A DNA stretch of 64,000 nt from Pseudomonadota bacterium. Its GTDB lineage: Bacteria; Pseudomonadota; Alphaproteobacteria; Rhizobiales; Rhizobiaceae. Positions 16,442 to 25,662 of the stretch are shown in pieces. The position numbers and the translations under genes were made by a program. Below the pieces are notes generated by a model. It saw nothing but the letters and a program-made list of their open reading frames with translations, did not search any database and had not been told where the DNA came from. How positions within the stretch are numbered: position 1 is the stretch's first letter; the number at the start of each line of letters is the position of its first letter. The DNA lies in assembly GCA_023419535.1 (NCBI GenBank), contig JAEZXX010000023.1, positions 1 through 64,000 of the forward strand, in the 5' to 3' direction.

Positions 16442-17347
16442 TTAACCAATGTTCGAGCCGTCCTGGCGCGCAAACTGCGCCGGAGGAATGCCGACGAACC
16501 GGTTGAACGCGACGCTGAAGGAACTTGCGGATCCGTAGCCGACGGTCTCGGCGACTTCTTTCACGCTCCCCGCCCCGCGCCGCAGCATGTTCCTTGCCAG
16601 AGCCATCCTCCAGGATAGGATGTACTCCATCGGCGCTGCGCCCACCTTTCGGCGAAACCTGTCGAAGAAGACCGAGCGGGAAAGGGACGCCTCGCGGGCC
16701 AGTTGCTCGACGGTCCAGCCGCGTCGCGGATCCGCGTGGATAGAGCGTATCGCGTTCGCCAACCGGGCGTCGGCAAGGCCGCGAAGGAGCCCTGGCTGGG
16801 CGGTGTTGTGCGAGGTCGCACGCAGCGCCTCGATGAGCAGCACTTCGAGCAACCGCTCCAGCACCATCTCCCGAGCGAGCCTTCCGTCCTGCGCTTCGTT
16901 TCTGATGAGTTGCACCAGCGTGGCGATGCGCTTGAGACCGCGAACGTGAACGAGGTCCGGAAGAAGGGACACGAGCAGCCCGGCGTCTGGCGACCCGAAG
17001 GCGAGGCGGCCGACGAGCATGCGCACGTTCGTCGGACCGTCGGGGTCGCCGTGCCTCGTCTCATCATCCAGCCTGGAAACGACCGATTGCCGCTCCCGGG
17101 GACCGCCGTCGAGACTCGACATGACAAAGGCACTCGTCGGCGGAACGAGGATGAAATCGTTCTCGCCGAGTTCGGCTCGAGCATGTCCGTCAACGGAAAG
17201 GAACGCCGCTCCCTCGAGAATCACGCAGAACAACGGGTCGCCCGTCACCGCCACGTCGATCCGCCACGAACCCGCGCCGCTGGCCTGCTTCGAAAAGGGC
17301 AGCCTCGGCTGAAGCAACGCCACCACTTCGGCGAAGGGATCGATCAT
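16442..17347 (-). CDS. AraC family transcriptional regulator (cupin_6 N-terminal domain)
   Basis: The C-terminal 100 residues hold two helix-turn-helix motifs of the AraC type (WTVEQLAREASLSRSVFFDRF and VKEVAETVGYGSASSFSVAF, then FVGIPPAQFA). The N-terminal half is a cupin-like sensing domain starting MIDPFAEVVALLQPR. I start at 17347 because this matches the usual start of the group; an ATG at 17413 would add 22 residues of unusual sequence. It faces away from an SDR gene, a common arrangement in which the AraC protein activates the dehydrogenase. The spacer downstream, 16326-16441, holds a fragment of the dispersed AGAGCGGACA sequence. Confidence 0.92.
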   Translation of the reverse strand: MIDPFAEVVALLQPRLPFSKQASGAGSWRIDVAVTGDPLFCVILEGAAFLSVDGHARAELGENDFILVPPTSAFVMSSLDGGPRERQSVVSRLDDETRHGDPDGPTNVRMLVGRLAFGSPDAGLLVSLLPDLVHVRGLKRIATLVQLIRNEAQDGRLAREMVLERLLEVLLIEALRATSHNTAQPGLLRGLADARLANAIRSIHADPRRGWTVEQLAREASLSRSVFFDRFRRKVGAAPMEYILSWRMALARNMLRRGAGSVKEVAETVGYGSASSFSVAFNRFVGIPPAQFARQDGSNIG

Positions 17348-17445
17348 TTCAGGACGCTCTCGAACGCCAACAGGACTTCTGACGATAGCCAGTCCGATTT
17401 TCAGCGTCCACATGTCTGGCGTGCGGTCGCATGAAAGGAGACACC

Positions 17446-18195
17446 ATGAACACCGTCCTCGTCACGGGTTGCTCGTCCGGCTTCGGGCTCGACATCGCCA
17501 GGCACTTCCTCGATCAAGGCTGGAAGGTCGTTGCGACGATGCGCAGGCCAGACGCGAGCGTCCTCCCCGCCTCGGAGAACCTGCGCATCCTTCCTCTCGA
17601 CGTCCGGAGCGACGAAAGCGTCCGGCAGGCGATCGATGCCGCCGGTCCGATCGACGTCCTCGTCAATAACGCTGGGATCGGCTGGCTGAACGCGCTCGAA
17701 GGCACGCCGATAGGAATCGCGCGGGACATCTTCGAGACCAACACCATCGGGACGATGCGGGTCATGCAGGCCATGCTGCCGCAGTTCCGCGAGCGCAGAT
17801 CCGGCACGATCGTCAACGTGACCTCTTCCGTCACGCTGAAGCCGCTGCCGCTCCTGTCCGTCTACACCGCCAGCAAGGCGGCCGTGAACGCCTTCAGCGA
17901 GTCCGTCGCGCTCGAGCTCGAACCCTTCGGCGTGGCCGTCCGCATCGTGCTGCCGGGCCAGGCACCCGACACGAGCTTCGGGAAGAGCGCCTTCGCCCTC
18001 ATTCAGGGTGCCGGTGGGTTCCCGGAGGCCTATGCCGGTTTCACTCAGGCGACCATCGCGCGCATGCGGGAGGCAGGCGGCCCGCTCACCCGGCCGTCGG
18101 ATGTGGTGGAAGCCGTCTGGCGGGCTGCGACGGATTCCGACTGCCCCATGCGGTTGCCCGCCGGGCCGGACGCCGTGGCGCTGATGAGGACCTAG
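17446..18195 (+). CDS. Short-chain dehydrogenase/reductase
   Basis: This 249-residue SDR has the NAD(P)-binding motif TGCSSGFG at the N terminus, NNAG (residues about 76-79), the catalytic Ser in VTSSVT and the YTASK active-site motif. It is a classical SDR and oxidises or reduces an alcohol/ketone of unknown identity. A good AAAGGAG ribosome site lies before the ATG at 17446. It diverges from the AraC gene and is its likely target. The 263-base region after it (18196-18458) carries one copy of the dispersed 23-nt element and no gene. Confidence 0.92.
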   Translation: MNTVLVTGCSSGFGLDIARHFLDQGWKVVATMRRPDASVLPASENLRILPLDVRSDESVRQAIDAAGPIDVLVNNAGIGWLNALEGTPIGIARDIFETNTIGTMRVMQAMLPQFRERRSGTIVNVTSSVTLKPLPLLSVYTASKAAVNAFSESVALELEPFGVAVRIVLPGQAPDTSFGKSAFALIQGAGGFPEAYAGFTQATIARMREAGGPLTRPSDVVEAVWRAATDSDCPMRLPAGPDAVALMRT

Positions 18196-18308
18196 CGTCT
18201 CGTTTCTCACCGATGTCGAGCAGAGCTGCAACCCTGTCTCGAGCTCCTGCAAACATCGCACGCTCACGCGGAGCCGAAGATGGCCGCTTCCGATTGCGGC
18301 AGCTCGGA

Positions 18309-18331
18309 AGCGGACTGTCCGGTTACCACCC
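18309..18331 (+). repeat. Copy 2 of dispersed degenerate 23-nt element
   Basis: AGCGGACTGTCCGGTTACCACCC matches the copy at 878-900 at most positions. It is followed at once by AGTGCGGAC, which restarts the motif. Confidence 0.5.
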
Positions 18332-18458
18332 AGTGCGGACAAGAAACGTAGCGTTCCCTCGTGCCCAATCGGAAGGTCGGCATTGGCCGATCAATACCGA
18401 ACCAGATACCAGAACAACGGTCGCACCGTGCCGGATGCTGGGTGGCCTAAGCCGCTGT

Positions 18459-18836
18459 CTACGACAGAAGGACACGCGTCAGGTGGTCCTGAACTACTTC
18501 TGGCGAGAACGGTTTGCGGATGAAGACCGCGCCCTCGGGCAGATCATCCGGTTTCGGCTCCGCTGCGCCGGAGGCGACGATGATCGCGATATGCGGCCAG
18601 CCCTTCGAGCAGAGTCTCGCAAGCTCGAACCCATCCCGCGCGCTCGGCGGCATATGCACGTCCGTGAAGAGGATCTGGATATCGTGCCCGTGCTCCTCGA
18701 GTTCGGCAAGCGCCTCCTCGACGTTGCTGGCTTCGAGCGTTTCGTATCCCGCGTCCTCGAGGATCGCCGAAGCGTCCATGCGGATGATACCGTCGTCGTC
18801 GGCAACGAGTGCATATCGGTTCGTCTCGTTTGCCAT
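18459..18836 (-). CDS. Single-domain response regulator (phytochrome partner)
   Basis: This 125-residue protein is a receiver domain alone: acidic pocket VADDDG, phospho-acceptor Asp in FTDVHMP, and the Lys in FIRKPFSP. It has no output domain and so probably works by protein contact or as a phosphate sink. The start at 18836 begins the domain correctly. It lies 85 bases downstream of the bacteriophytochrome kinase on the same strand, the usual place for a cognate regulator in bphP operons. Confidence 0.9.
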   Translation of the reverse strand: MANETNRYALVADDDGIIRMDASAILEDAGYETLEASNVEEALAELEEHGHDIQILFTDVHMPPSARDGFELARLCSKGWPHIAIIVASGAAEPKPDDLPEGAVFIRKPFSPEVVQDHLTRVLLS

Positions 18837-18921
18837 CGGCTCCACGCGTCGCACTCCACTGCCGAGTGCCAACGCCGGGCGCCGTCCAACGATCCATAGC
18901 CTCTTAAATTCGGGCCGAAGC

Positions 18922-21057
18922 CTATGAGGCGGCCTGAATCGGTGCGTTAAGGATCGCACGAACGCCCGGATGGTTGTCCTCGTACTCGAGGGTGCCGTCG
19001 AGACGCTCCACGAGGGCGGCCAGCATGCGCGTGCCGAAGCCGCTTCCCTTCACCGAGCCCGAGCGACCGACGCCCTTGTCGGAGATCGTCAGGCGGAGCC
19101 GGTCGCGATGCTCCATGAGGTGGATGCCGAGCGGGCCGGGCTCGCTCCCGTAGGCGTATTTGATCGCGTTCGTCGCAAGCTCGTTCAGGATGAGGCCGAG
19201 ACTGACCGCGCGGTCCGTCGTCACGAGGATGGGCGCGTAGTCCTGCGTGATCTGGCGTTCCCATGCTTCTCCGAGGCTGCCGAACAGCTCGCCGCCAAGT
19301 TCCTCGAAGTAGCGCGACAGGTCGACGATCTCGACGCTGTCGTCCTGATGAAGGCGCTTGTGGACCAGCCCAACCGCGTTCAGGCGCTTCTCGGCCTCGA
19401 CGAGGTGCGCTGCGGCCTCAGCCGACGCCTCCCTTCGTTGCAACCGAAGGAAGGCCGAGACGAGACCAAGGCTGTTCTGGACGCGGTGATTGACCTCCTT
19501 CAGGAGGAAGTCCTTCTGCCGGAGCAGGGTCTCGTTCTCGCGGATCGTCGTCGCGAGCTCCTCGTTCAGCCGCTCCAGCCGGCTGTTCGTCCGCGCATCG
19601 AGGAGAAGTCGCACGATCCGCGTGGCGGCCTCACTCTCGCCGATCGTCCAAGGTCTCGATCGCCCACGCACGCTCTCGGACCAGGCTTCGAACGACGACC
19701 GCGGGCGAAGGGTCTCGCCCGGGGTCGCCGGCACGTCCTTGTGCGGATTACCCGCCCACTGCACCACCTGGAGGTACTCCGCCCGGAACCACATAAGGAT
19801 CGTCGGAACTTCCGTCGACATGGTGATGGCGAGGAGTCCGCTCGCGATATCCGCATAGGCCCGTGCGTTCGGCATCTCGCGAGCAAGGCTCGCATTCGCA
19901 AAGGGCTTCAGCGCCCCCGGTGCCTTCACGAAGGACGCGATCTCCCGGATGTCCTCGGCAGAAGGGCACGAGCCGGCACAGTACACCTCGCCTCCTTGCA
20001 CGGCCGCGAAGCCATCGGCGCGCATGAGGCGGGCGAGGTCCTCGCCCGACCCGTCGAAGAACCGCTCGAGGGTCTGGTCCCCGCCGAGCCTTCTCAGGAC
20101 GATGTCCTCGTGCGAGCGAAGCCGAAGCCGTTCGCGATAGAGATCGCTGTCCTCGCGGGCCTTGACCTGGCGCGCGAGGCTCGACGCGAGCGTCTGGCTT
20201 GCGAGCCGCGTGGTCAGGCACAGGGGCCGCGGCGAATGATGGTGGCAGGCGACCAGGCCCCAGAGAATGCCGTCCTTAACGATGGACATGGAGGCGGAGG
20301 CCTCCACACCCATGTTCTTCAGGTACTGGATGTGAACGGGAGAGACGCTGCGAAGCGTGGAGTCGCTGAGGTCGATCTGGCTGAGCCCCTGCGCTCCGAC
20401 GATCCGCGCAGGCTCGTAATGCACGTCCGCGATGACCCGGACGCGATTGCGCACGTAGAGGGCCCGAGCCTGCCGCGGGATGTCCGAGGCCGGGAAGTGG
20501 TGGTTCATGAAGCTGGCCGCACTGTCGGACAGCGCCTCGCCGACGACCACGCCCGCTTCGTCGTCGACGAACTGGTAGATCATCACCCGGTCGTAGCCCG
20601 TCAGATGCTGGAACGTTCGAGCGGCCTCGTCGAACAGCTCGCTGAACGAATTGGCCCGATCGAGCGACCCGCCGACAGCTTCGATCTCGGCGAGGAAACT
20701 CGCATCGAGCTCCGGACCCTCATCCCGATCCGTCAGTTCTACGACGACATAGTCGCCTGTGCGAAAGGCAACGGCGTCCTTGACCCCTCCCCGGAACGTC
20801 ACGGCTCCGAGAACGTAGAGACCGCTGGCGGGCACGCTTTCCGGTGTCAGCGAGAGGCGCCCGGACAGAAGATCCGGGAGCTTCTGGCCGACGAGGTCGC
20901 TCTCGTGCGAGCCCGGGAGACCGGCGTGGCCGACGACGCGAAGCTCGGCGTCCGCAATCAGCATGCAGCCATAGGGCTGGATCGATCCAGGGATGTGGAT
21001 CGGTTCGCGGTCGCAGGACGTCGTGTCGATCGCGGCGAGGTCAGGAGCGTAGGCCAT
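18922..21057 (-). CDS. bphP: Bacteriophytochrome sensor histidine kinase
   Basis: This 711-residue cytosolic photoreceptor has the full phytochrome photosensory core: PAS_2, GAF and PHY, followed by a HisKA_2-type kinase. The biliverdin-binding Cys is Cys15 in the N-terminal segment, as in bacterial phytochromes. The GAF domain has PASDIP (189-194), the chromophore-pocket His242 (SPVHIQYL) and CHHHS (271-275). The PHY tongue carries PRSSF (452-456), the PRxSF motif that meets the chromophore Asp. The phospho-acceptor is His524 in EVNHRVQNSL, and ATP-binding boxes follow (NELATNAIKY, GFGTRML). It should sense red/far-red light and pass phosphate to the receiver protein encoded downstream. Confidence 0.96.
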   Translation of the reverse strand: MAYAPDLAAIDTTSCDREPIHIPGSIQPYGCMLIADAELRVVGHAGLPGSHESDLVGQKLPDLLSGRLSLTPESVPASGLYVLGAVTFRGGVKDAVAFRTGDYVVVELTDRDEGPELDASFLAEIEAVGGSLDRANSFSELFDEAARTFQHLTGYDRVMIYQFVDDEAGVVVGEALSDSAASFMNHHFPASDIPRQARALYVRNRVRVIADVHYEPARIVGAQGLSQIDLSDSTLRSVSPVHIQYLKNMGVEASASMSIVKDGILWGLVACHHHSPRPLCLTTRLASQTLASSLARQVKAREDSDLYRERLRLRSHEDIVLRRLGGDQTLERFFDGSGEDLARLMRADGFAAVQGGEVYCAGSCPSAEDIREIASFVKAPGALKPFANASLAREMPNARAYADIASGLLAITMSTEVPTILMWFRAEYLQVVQWAGNPHKDVPATPGETLRPRSSFEAWSESVRGRSRPWTIGESEAATRIVRLLLDARTNSRLERLNEELATTIRENETLLRQKDFLLKEVNHRVQNSLGLVSAFLRLQRREASAEAAAHLVEAEKRLNAVGLVHKRLHQDDSVEIVDLSRYFEELGGELFGSLGEAWERQITQDYAPILVTTDRAVSLGLILNELATNAIKYAYGSEPGPLGIHLMEHRDRLRLTISDKGVGRSGSVKGSGFGTRMLAALVERLDGTLEYEDNHPGVRAILNAPIQAAS

Positions 21058-21142
21058 GTCGGCACACCATAGTCGCGCCGGTCAAGCTCCGCCATGAGCC
21101 CGCTCGCCGCGACCCGAACGAAGGCGAGCCGGCCGACGCGCC

Positions 21143-21967
21143 TCAGCGATCGGCGACGAAGCGAAGGAAGTTGGAGAGTTCCCTCGTTCGCTTGACGGGG
21201 TCGGTGATTTCCTCGTCGATGCCGACCTGCCAGGCGATGTCGGGGCTACCGGGCGAACCGAGGTCGTCCAGGAGGCACGCGTAGGATTCGACGGAAGGCT
21301 CGTCGCGCGCCATTCGCGCTTCAACGAGATCGCCGGCCTGACGGCGCAGCGTCGCCGCGATCTCGCTCACCGTCAGCTCGGGATGGTACTGGACGCCCCA
21401 GAAGATGCCTCGGCCGCTCCGGATCTCGGCGGCCTCGACGAACGTGCTTCTGGTTTGGGCCAGAACCGACGCTCCGGCCCCTAGGGTGTCGACGACACTG
21501 GAGTGCATCGCAGGCGCATCCCAGGACAGCGGCCGCCCGGACAGCATCGGGTGGTCGCGCCCAGCCTGCGTCGCGACGATGCCGCGCGCGAAGCCCGCCT
21601 CCATCGATTGGCGGCGCGGCCGGCACGTCCCACCGGACGCGACCGCAGCGATCTGAAGACCCGCGCACGAACCGAAAGCCTTGGCGCCGGCCTCGAACAG
21701 CGCAGCACCAAAACGTGCAGCCGCGCGCGTCTCGTCGTTCTCCTCGTGCATCTGAATGGGCGAGCCGGCGAAGAGGACGCCGTCGATGTCGGTCAGGCTC
21801 GGGAGCGGCGAGCCATCGATGCAGGAGCAGTGGCTGATGCTCGCGTCCGGAGCGAGCTGTCGGATCGTGGACGCGTAGGTCTCGTGCGAAGCTTCACCGA
21901 CCCATCGGCGACGCGCCTCCTGCTGATCCGGGGTTTCGCTGGAGACGACGAGGAGGTTCAGGGGCAC
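21143..21967 (-). CDS. Class I glutamine amidotransferase (GMP synthase-like)
   Basis: The protein has the triad of class I glutamine amidotransferases: nucleophile Cys in FGSCAGLQ, and His-Glu in QYHPE. It resembles stand-alone GATase domains annotated as GMP synthase-like, which transfer ammonia to or hydrolyse gamma-glutamyl bonds of unknown acceptors. I start at the GTG at 21967, giving a family-like first strand (PLNLLVVSSETPDQQEARRR); the frame is open to 22153 and an ATG at 22060 is also possible, but that extension does not look like the family. It diverges from the SDR operon. No partner synthetase is adjacent. Confidence 0.8.
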   Translation of the reverse strand: MPLNLLVVSSETPDQQEARRRWVGEASHETYASTIRQLAPDASISHCSCIDGSPLPSLTDIDGVLFAGSPIQMHEENDETRAAARFGAALFEAGAKAFGSCAGLQIAAVASGGTCRPRRQSMEAGFARGIVATQAGRDHPMLSGRPLSWDAPAMHSSVVDTLGAGASVLAQTRSTFVEAAEIRSGRGIFWGVQYHPELTVSEIAATLRRQAGDLVEARMARDEPSVESYACLLDDLGSPGSPDIAWQVGIDEEITDPVKRTRELSNFLRFVADR

Positions 21968-22194
21968 GAGGATCCGATCGCAGATTGGCTTGGATCTCAG
22001 CAACACCGGAAGACGCGCATCGTTCGCTCGCCTGACGAAGTCGAAGCACCGATGGCGCATGTGTCGCACCCTTCGCGACCGTTTGCCAGCGAACGGGTGC
22101 CAAGCTCGGGCGTTGTGCGATGCGAAACAGGACTGTGCTCGGGCGTCGGCCATGCCGTCGGCGTGTGAAGCCGTGCGGACAAGGTCATCGATTC

Positions 22195-23196
22195 ATGGAA
22201 GTTGCCGTCGTAACGGGTGCAAGCGCCGGGATCGGCCTTGCGATCGCCGAGCGCTTCGCGAAAGCGGGCTGGACGATCGCCATCCTCGCCCGCGAGCCGG
22301 AGCGTCTTCGTGAGGCCCGTACCCGGCTGGAGCGCGCCGGAGGCACTGTTCTCGACATTCCGGCCGACGTTGCCGACCCCGAACAGGTGAACGCTGCCGC
22401 GGCGCGCGTGATCGAGACGTTCGGCCGGATCGACGCATGGATCAACAACGCGATGACGACGGTCGTCGCGCCGGCGGACGAGATCACCGCCGAGGAGTAC
22501 CAGCAGGTCACCGCTTCGACATACCTGTCGCAAGTCTACGGGACTCTCGCGGCCCTGCGGCAGATGCGAAAGCAAGGTTGCGGAGCGATCGTCCAGGTGT
22601 CGTCCGGGCTGGCGTTCCGCAGCGCGCCTCTGCAAGCGGCCTACTGCGGGGCGAAAGCCGCAGTCGGCGGGTTCACGGATTCTCTGCGCGCCGAGCTCAT
22701 TGCGGAGAAGTCCCGCGTCACGCTTTCCGTCGTCTACCTGCCCGGCGTCAACACGCCGCAACCCACCTGGGCGCGCAACCGCACCGGCCACGAGCAGGTC
22801 ATCCCGGACCCGCTGTTCGATCCGCGTCTTTGCGCGGAAGCCGTGTTCTCATCGGTGCTCGACCCCCAGCGCGAGGTCTGGGTGGGCCGGTCCACCGTCA
22901 TGATGGCGCTCGGGCAAGCTCTCGCGCCGTCGTTCGCGGATCGGCAGGCCGCGGGCATGATCGAGGCGCAGCAGGGAGACCCGATGCCCCCGCGTGAGGG
23001 CAACCTCGCCGAGCCCGCTGCGGGGCCCGCTAGGATCGACGGTCCTCGCGTTGGGGACGTCGTCGGTTCGCCGTCCGAGTATGTCACCAGCCGCGACGTC
23101 CGGACGTTCAAGCTGGCCTGCGCCGGAGGGCTTCTCTTCGCGGGGGCGGCCTTGCGCGGCCTGCTCCGTAACGCTGCCGCGAGGCGCATCCGATGA
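22195..23196 (+). CDS. Short-chain dehydrogenase with C-terminal membrane helix
   Basis: This 333-residue SDR has TGASAGIG at residues 7-14, a NNA motif, the catalytic Ser in QVSSGLA and the YCGAK active site. It is longer than a classical SDR because of a C-terminal extension ending with a hydrophobic segment (ACAGGLLFAGAALRGLL), which may tether it to the membrane. It is the first gene of an overlapping four-gene operon: its stop overlaps the GH15 start (ATGA). The substrate is unknown; a link to sugar or sugar-acid oxidation is suggested by the later genes. Confidence 0.9.
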   Translation: MEVAVVTGASAGIGLAIAERFAKAGWTIAILAREPERLREARTRLERAGGTVLDIPADVADPEQVNAAAARVIETFGRIDAWINNAMTTVVAPADEITAEEYQQVTASTYLSQVYGTLAALRQMRKQGCGAIVQVSSGLAFRSAPLQAAYCGAKAAVGGFTDSLRAELIAEKSRVTLSVVYLPGVNTPQPTWARNRTGHEQVIPDPLFDPRLCAEAVFSSVLDPQREVWVGRSTVMMALGQALAPSFADRQAAGMIEAQQGDPMPPREGNLAEPAAGPARIDGPRVGDVVGSPSEYVTSRDVRTFKLACAGGLLFAGAALRGLLRNAAARRIR

Positions 23197-25067
23197 GTGC
23201 GGTTCTCGAGCAGTTGGCGGGCGTCATCCGGGCGGAGAATCCGCGCAAGCGCGGCCGGCGCACCGATGGGTATCTTCCCTTGGAGGACTACGGCGCAATC
23301 GGCGAGGGACGTTCGGTCGCCCTTTCGGGCACCGACGGCTCGATCGACTGGTGGTGCGTCCCGAACATGGACTCGCCTCCCCTCTTCGACCGCCTGCTCG
23401 ACGGCGAGAACGGCGGCCGCTTCTCCATCCGGCCGGACGAGCCGTTCGACGTCGAGCAGCGCTACCGCGAGGCGAGCAACGTGCTCGAGACGGTGTTCAC
23501 CACCGCGAGCGGCAAGGCCGTCCTCGTCGAGTCTCTCAACAGCGGGACGGCGGGCCGCCTGCCCTGGGCCGAGCTTGCGCGCCGCATCGAGTGCGTCGCG
23601 GGCTCGATGCGCTTCGAGGTCCTCATGCGTCCCGGCCGACGCGGCGACACGGTGAACCCCTACCATTCGACGATCGGCCGGCAGACGGTCTTCAACGTCG
23701 GCGATGTCCTCGGGCTCTTCCTTCATTCGGCAGATCTGGAGTTCGACTGGTCCGACGAATGCGTGACCGGGCGCTTCTCGGTCGAAGCGGGCGAGAGGCG
23801 CACCTTCGCGATCATCGCGTGCAGCGACGGGCCGCTCGTCGTCCCGACGATCGAAGAGATCGACGAGCGCATCGACATCTCCGACGAGGAGTGGCGCGTC
23901 TGGGCCGAGCGCGTCAGCTACGACGGACCGGGACGCGAGGCGTTCGTGCGCAGCGCGCTCGCCTTGAAGCTCCTCCTGTTCTCGCCGTCCGGAGCCATTG
24001 CCGCCGCGCCGACGACGTCGCTCCCGGAAAAGATCGGCGGACCGAAGAACTACGACTACCGCTACGCCTGGGTGCGGGACGCGGGCTACACGATCAAGGC
24101 GTTCCTCGCCGCCGGCGCCGAGGCCGAGGCGAAGGCCGCCTTCTCATGGCTTCTCAACCGGATCGAAGAGCATGGGACGCAGGTCTGCTACACGCTCGAC
24201 GGCGGGCTGGTCTCGGACCTCCAGGAATGGGCGATGCCGGGCTATCGCGGTTCGACCCCCGTCGTTACCGGGAACGTCGCGGCCAAGCAGCGCCAGCACG
24301 GCGTTTATGGCGACATCTTCGAGACCGCGTCGCGCTTCGTGGAGCGCGGCAACATCCTCGACGCCCGGAGCGCGGCGACCCTCTCGCGCATCGCCGACGA
24401 ATGCGCCGATCTCTGGCGCACGCCCGACTCGGGGATCTGGGAGCTGGAGGACATCCAGCACTACACGATGTCGAAGATCAGTTGCTGGCAGGCGCTCGCG
24501 CGTGCCGTGGAACTGGCCGACGGCGGCCAGTTGCCGACGACCTGCCGGGAACGTTGGATGCGTGAACGGGACCGGATCGCGTCCTGGATCGAGGAACACT
24601 GCTGGTCCGAGAAGGCTCGCAGCTTCGTGATGTATCCCGGAACGACGCGCCTCGATGCCTCGCTTGCGCTGGCTGTCCGGTTCGGCTTCGACGGGCGCGA
24701 CCGGTTGCGCGCGACGCTTGAGGCCATCGACCGTGAGCTCGGATCCGGGCCGTTCCATTTCCGCTACTCGGGCGCGGAGAAGGAGGAAGGCTGCTTCCTC
24801 GCCTGCTCCTACTGGACGGCGGAGGCGTGGGCCCTTCTCGGTGAAGGCGACAAGGCCCGCAAGCGGCTCGACGAATTGGATCGGGCCCTTTCGCACGGAT
24901 CGGGCGTCCTATCGGAGATCGTCGACCCCGACGACGGGTCGTTTCTGGGTAACATGCCGCAGGGCCTCAGCCACCTCGCCCATCTGATGGCGCTGTCCAC
25001 GGCTTACGGCCGCGAGGGTCGAACTGCGAAGAGCGCGGCCAGCCGGAGGGGCGGCTTCGATGGCTGA
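23193..25067 (+). CDS. Glycoside hydrolase family 15 protein
   Basis: This 624-residue protein belongs to GH15 (glucoamylase, glucodextranase and bacterial trehalase group). The N-terminal region (LEDYGAIGEGRSVALSGTDG and IDWWCVPNMDSP) is typical of the bacterial trehalase-like branch. The (alpha/alpha)6 barrel contains YRYAWVRDAGYT with substrate-binding Arg-Asp, DSGIWE with the likely catalytic acid, and a C-terminal ALGEG-like segment with the second Glu in LSEIVD. No signal peptide is seen, so it should act on an internal alpha-glucoside such as trehalose or a maltooligosaccharide. It overlaps both neighbours (4 and 8 bases), so it is translated with the SDR and the dehydrogenase subunits. 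Confidence 0.9.
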   Translation: MSAVLEQLAGVIRAENPRKRGRRTDGYLPLEDYGAIGEGRSVALSGTDGSIDWWCVPNMDSPPLFDRLLDGENGGRFSIRPDEPFDVEQRYREASNVLETVFTTASGKAVLVESLNSGTAGRLPWAELARRIECVAGSMRFEVLMRPGRRGDTVNPYHSTIGRQTVFNVGDVLGLFLHSADLEFDWSDECVTGRFSVEAGERRTFAIIACSDGPLVVPTIEEIDERIDISDEEWRVWAERVSYDGPGREAFVRSALALKLLLFSPSGAIAAAPTTSLPEKIGGPKNYDYRYAWVRDAGYTIKAFLAAGAEAEAKAAFSWLLNRIEEHGTQVCYTLDGGLVSDLQEWAMPGYRGSTPVVTGNVAAKQRQHGVYGDIFETASRFVERGNILDARSAATLSRIADECADLWRTPDSGIWELEDIQHYTMSKISCWQALARAVELADGGQLPTTCRERWMRERDRIASWIEEHCWSEKARSFVMYPGTTRLDASLALAVRFGFDGRDRLRATLEAIDRELGSGPFHFRYSGAEKEEGCFLACSYWTAEAWALLGEGDKARKRLDELDRALSHGSGVLSEIVDPDDGSFLGNMPQGLSHLAHLMALSTAYGREGRTAKSAASRRGGFDG

Positions 25068-25662
25068 TCGCGACCTGATGGATCGACACACGGAGGCGAC
25101 CGCTCGCCAAGCGAGGATCTCCCCCCGCCTCCGCGCGATCCTCGATGATCGTGCGCGACGCGACGAGGGACCCTATGAACCTGTCGTTCTGACGCGCGCC
25201 CGGATCGAGGTGCTCCGGGCGTTCGTGGCGCTCATCATCCCTCACACCATCGAGGGGCTGGACATCGCCCGGCGCATCGACGCGAAGCTTGCGAAAGGGT
25301 CGGGGGATGGATGGCGCGCGGAGACGCTTCCCGCCGACGCGCGGGCCTACGCCAAGGGCCTCGATACGCTGGATGCGGCGGCACAAGCCGAAGGATCGCC
25401 GTTCGCGACCGCACCGGGCGACACGCAGCACGCCCTGCTGACGTCGATCGCTGCGGGGACCTTCATCGCACCAGCGAACAGCGGTTTCGATGCCGGGCAG
25501 ATGAAGGACTGGTTCGACGACCTCCGGTCCGATGCGGCTCGGATCTACGTTGCCCACCCTGCGGCGATGGCCGCGATCGACTACGAAGGGCATGCGAACG
25601 GCGCGGCAGGCGGCGCAGCCTTCGAAGGCTGGAGCGACCGCATGATCGAGGACGTCCGATGA
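25060..25662 (+). CDS. Gluconate 2-dehydrogenase subunit 3 family protein
   Basis: This 200-residue protein resembles the small subunit of membrane-bound gluconate/sorbitol dehydrogenases, with the region VLRAFVALIIPHTIEGLDIARRID and a C-terminal part ending in a Gly-rich HANGAAGGAAFEGW segment. In characterised enzymes the subunit binds and helps export the flavoprotein. No twin-arginine signal is visible here, unlike many homologues, so the complex may be cytosolic. It starts inside the GH15 gene (8-base overlap) and overlaps the GMC gene by ATGA. A cytochrome c subunit, the usual third partner, is not encoded nearby. Confidence 0.82.
   Translation: MADRDLMDRHTEATARQARISPRLRAILDDRARRDEGPYEPVVLTRARIEVLRAFVALIIPHTIEGLDIARRIDAKLAKGSGDGWRAETLPADARAYAKGLDTLDAAAQAEGSPFATAPGDTQHALLTSIAAGTFIAPANSGFDAGQMKDWFDDLRSDAARIYVAHPAAMAAIDYEGHANGAAGGAAFEGWSDRMIEDVR

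Noticed and set aside
18970..21072. Long open frame opposite the bacteriophytochrome gene
   Set aside because: It is a high-GC shadow of a gene with complete family motifs; its own translation is Arg/Asp/Glu-rich with no recognisable domain.
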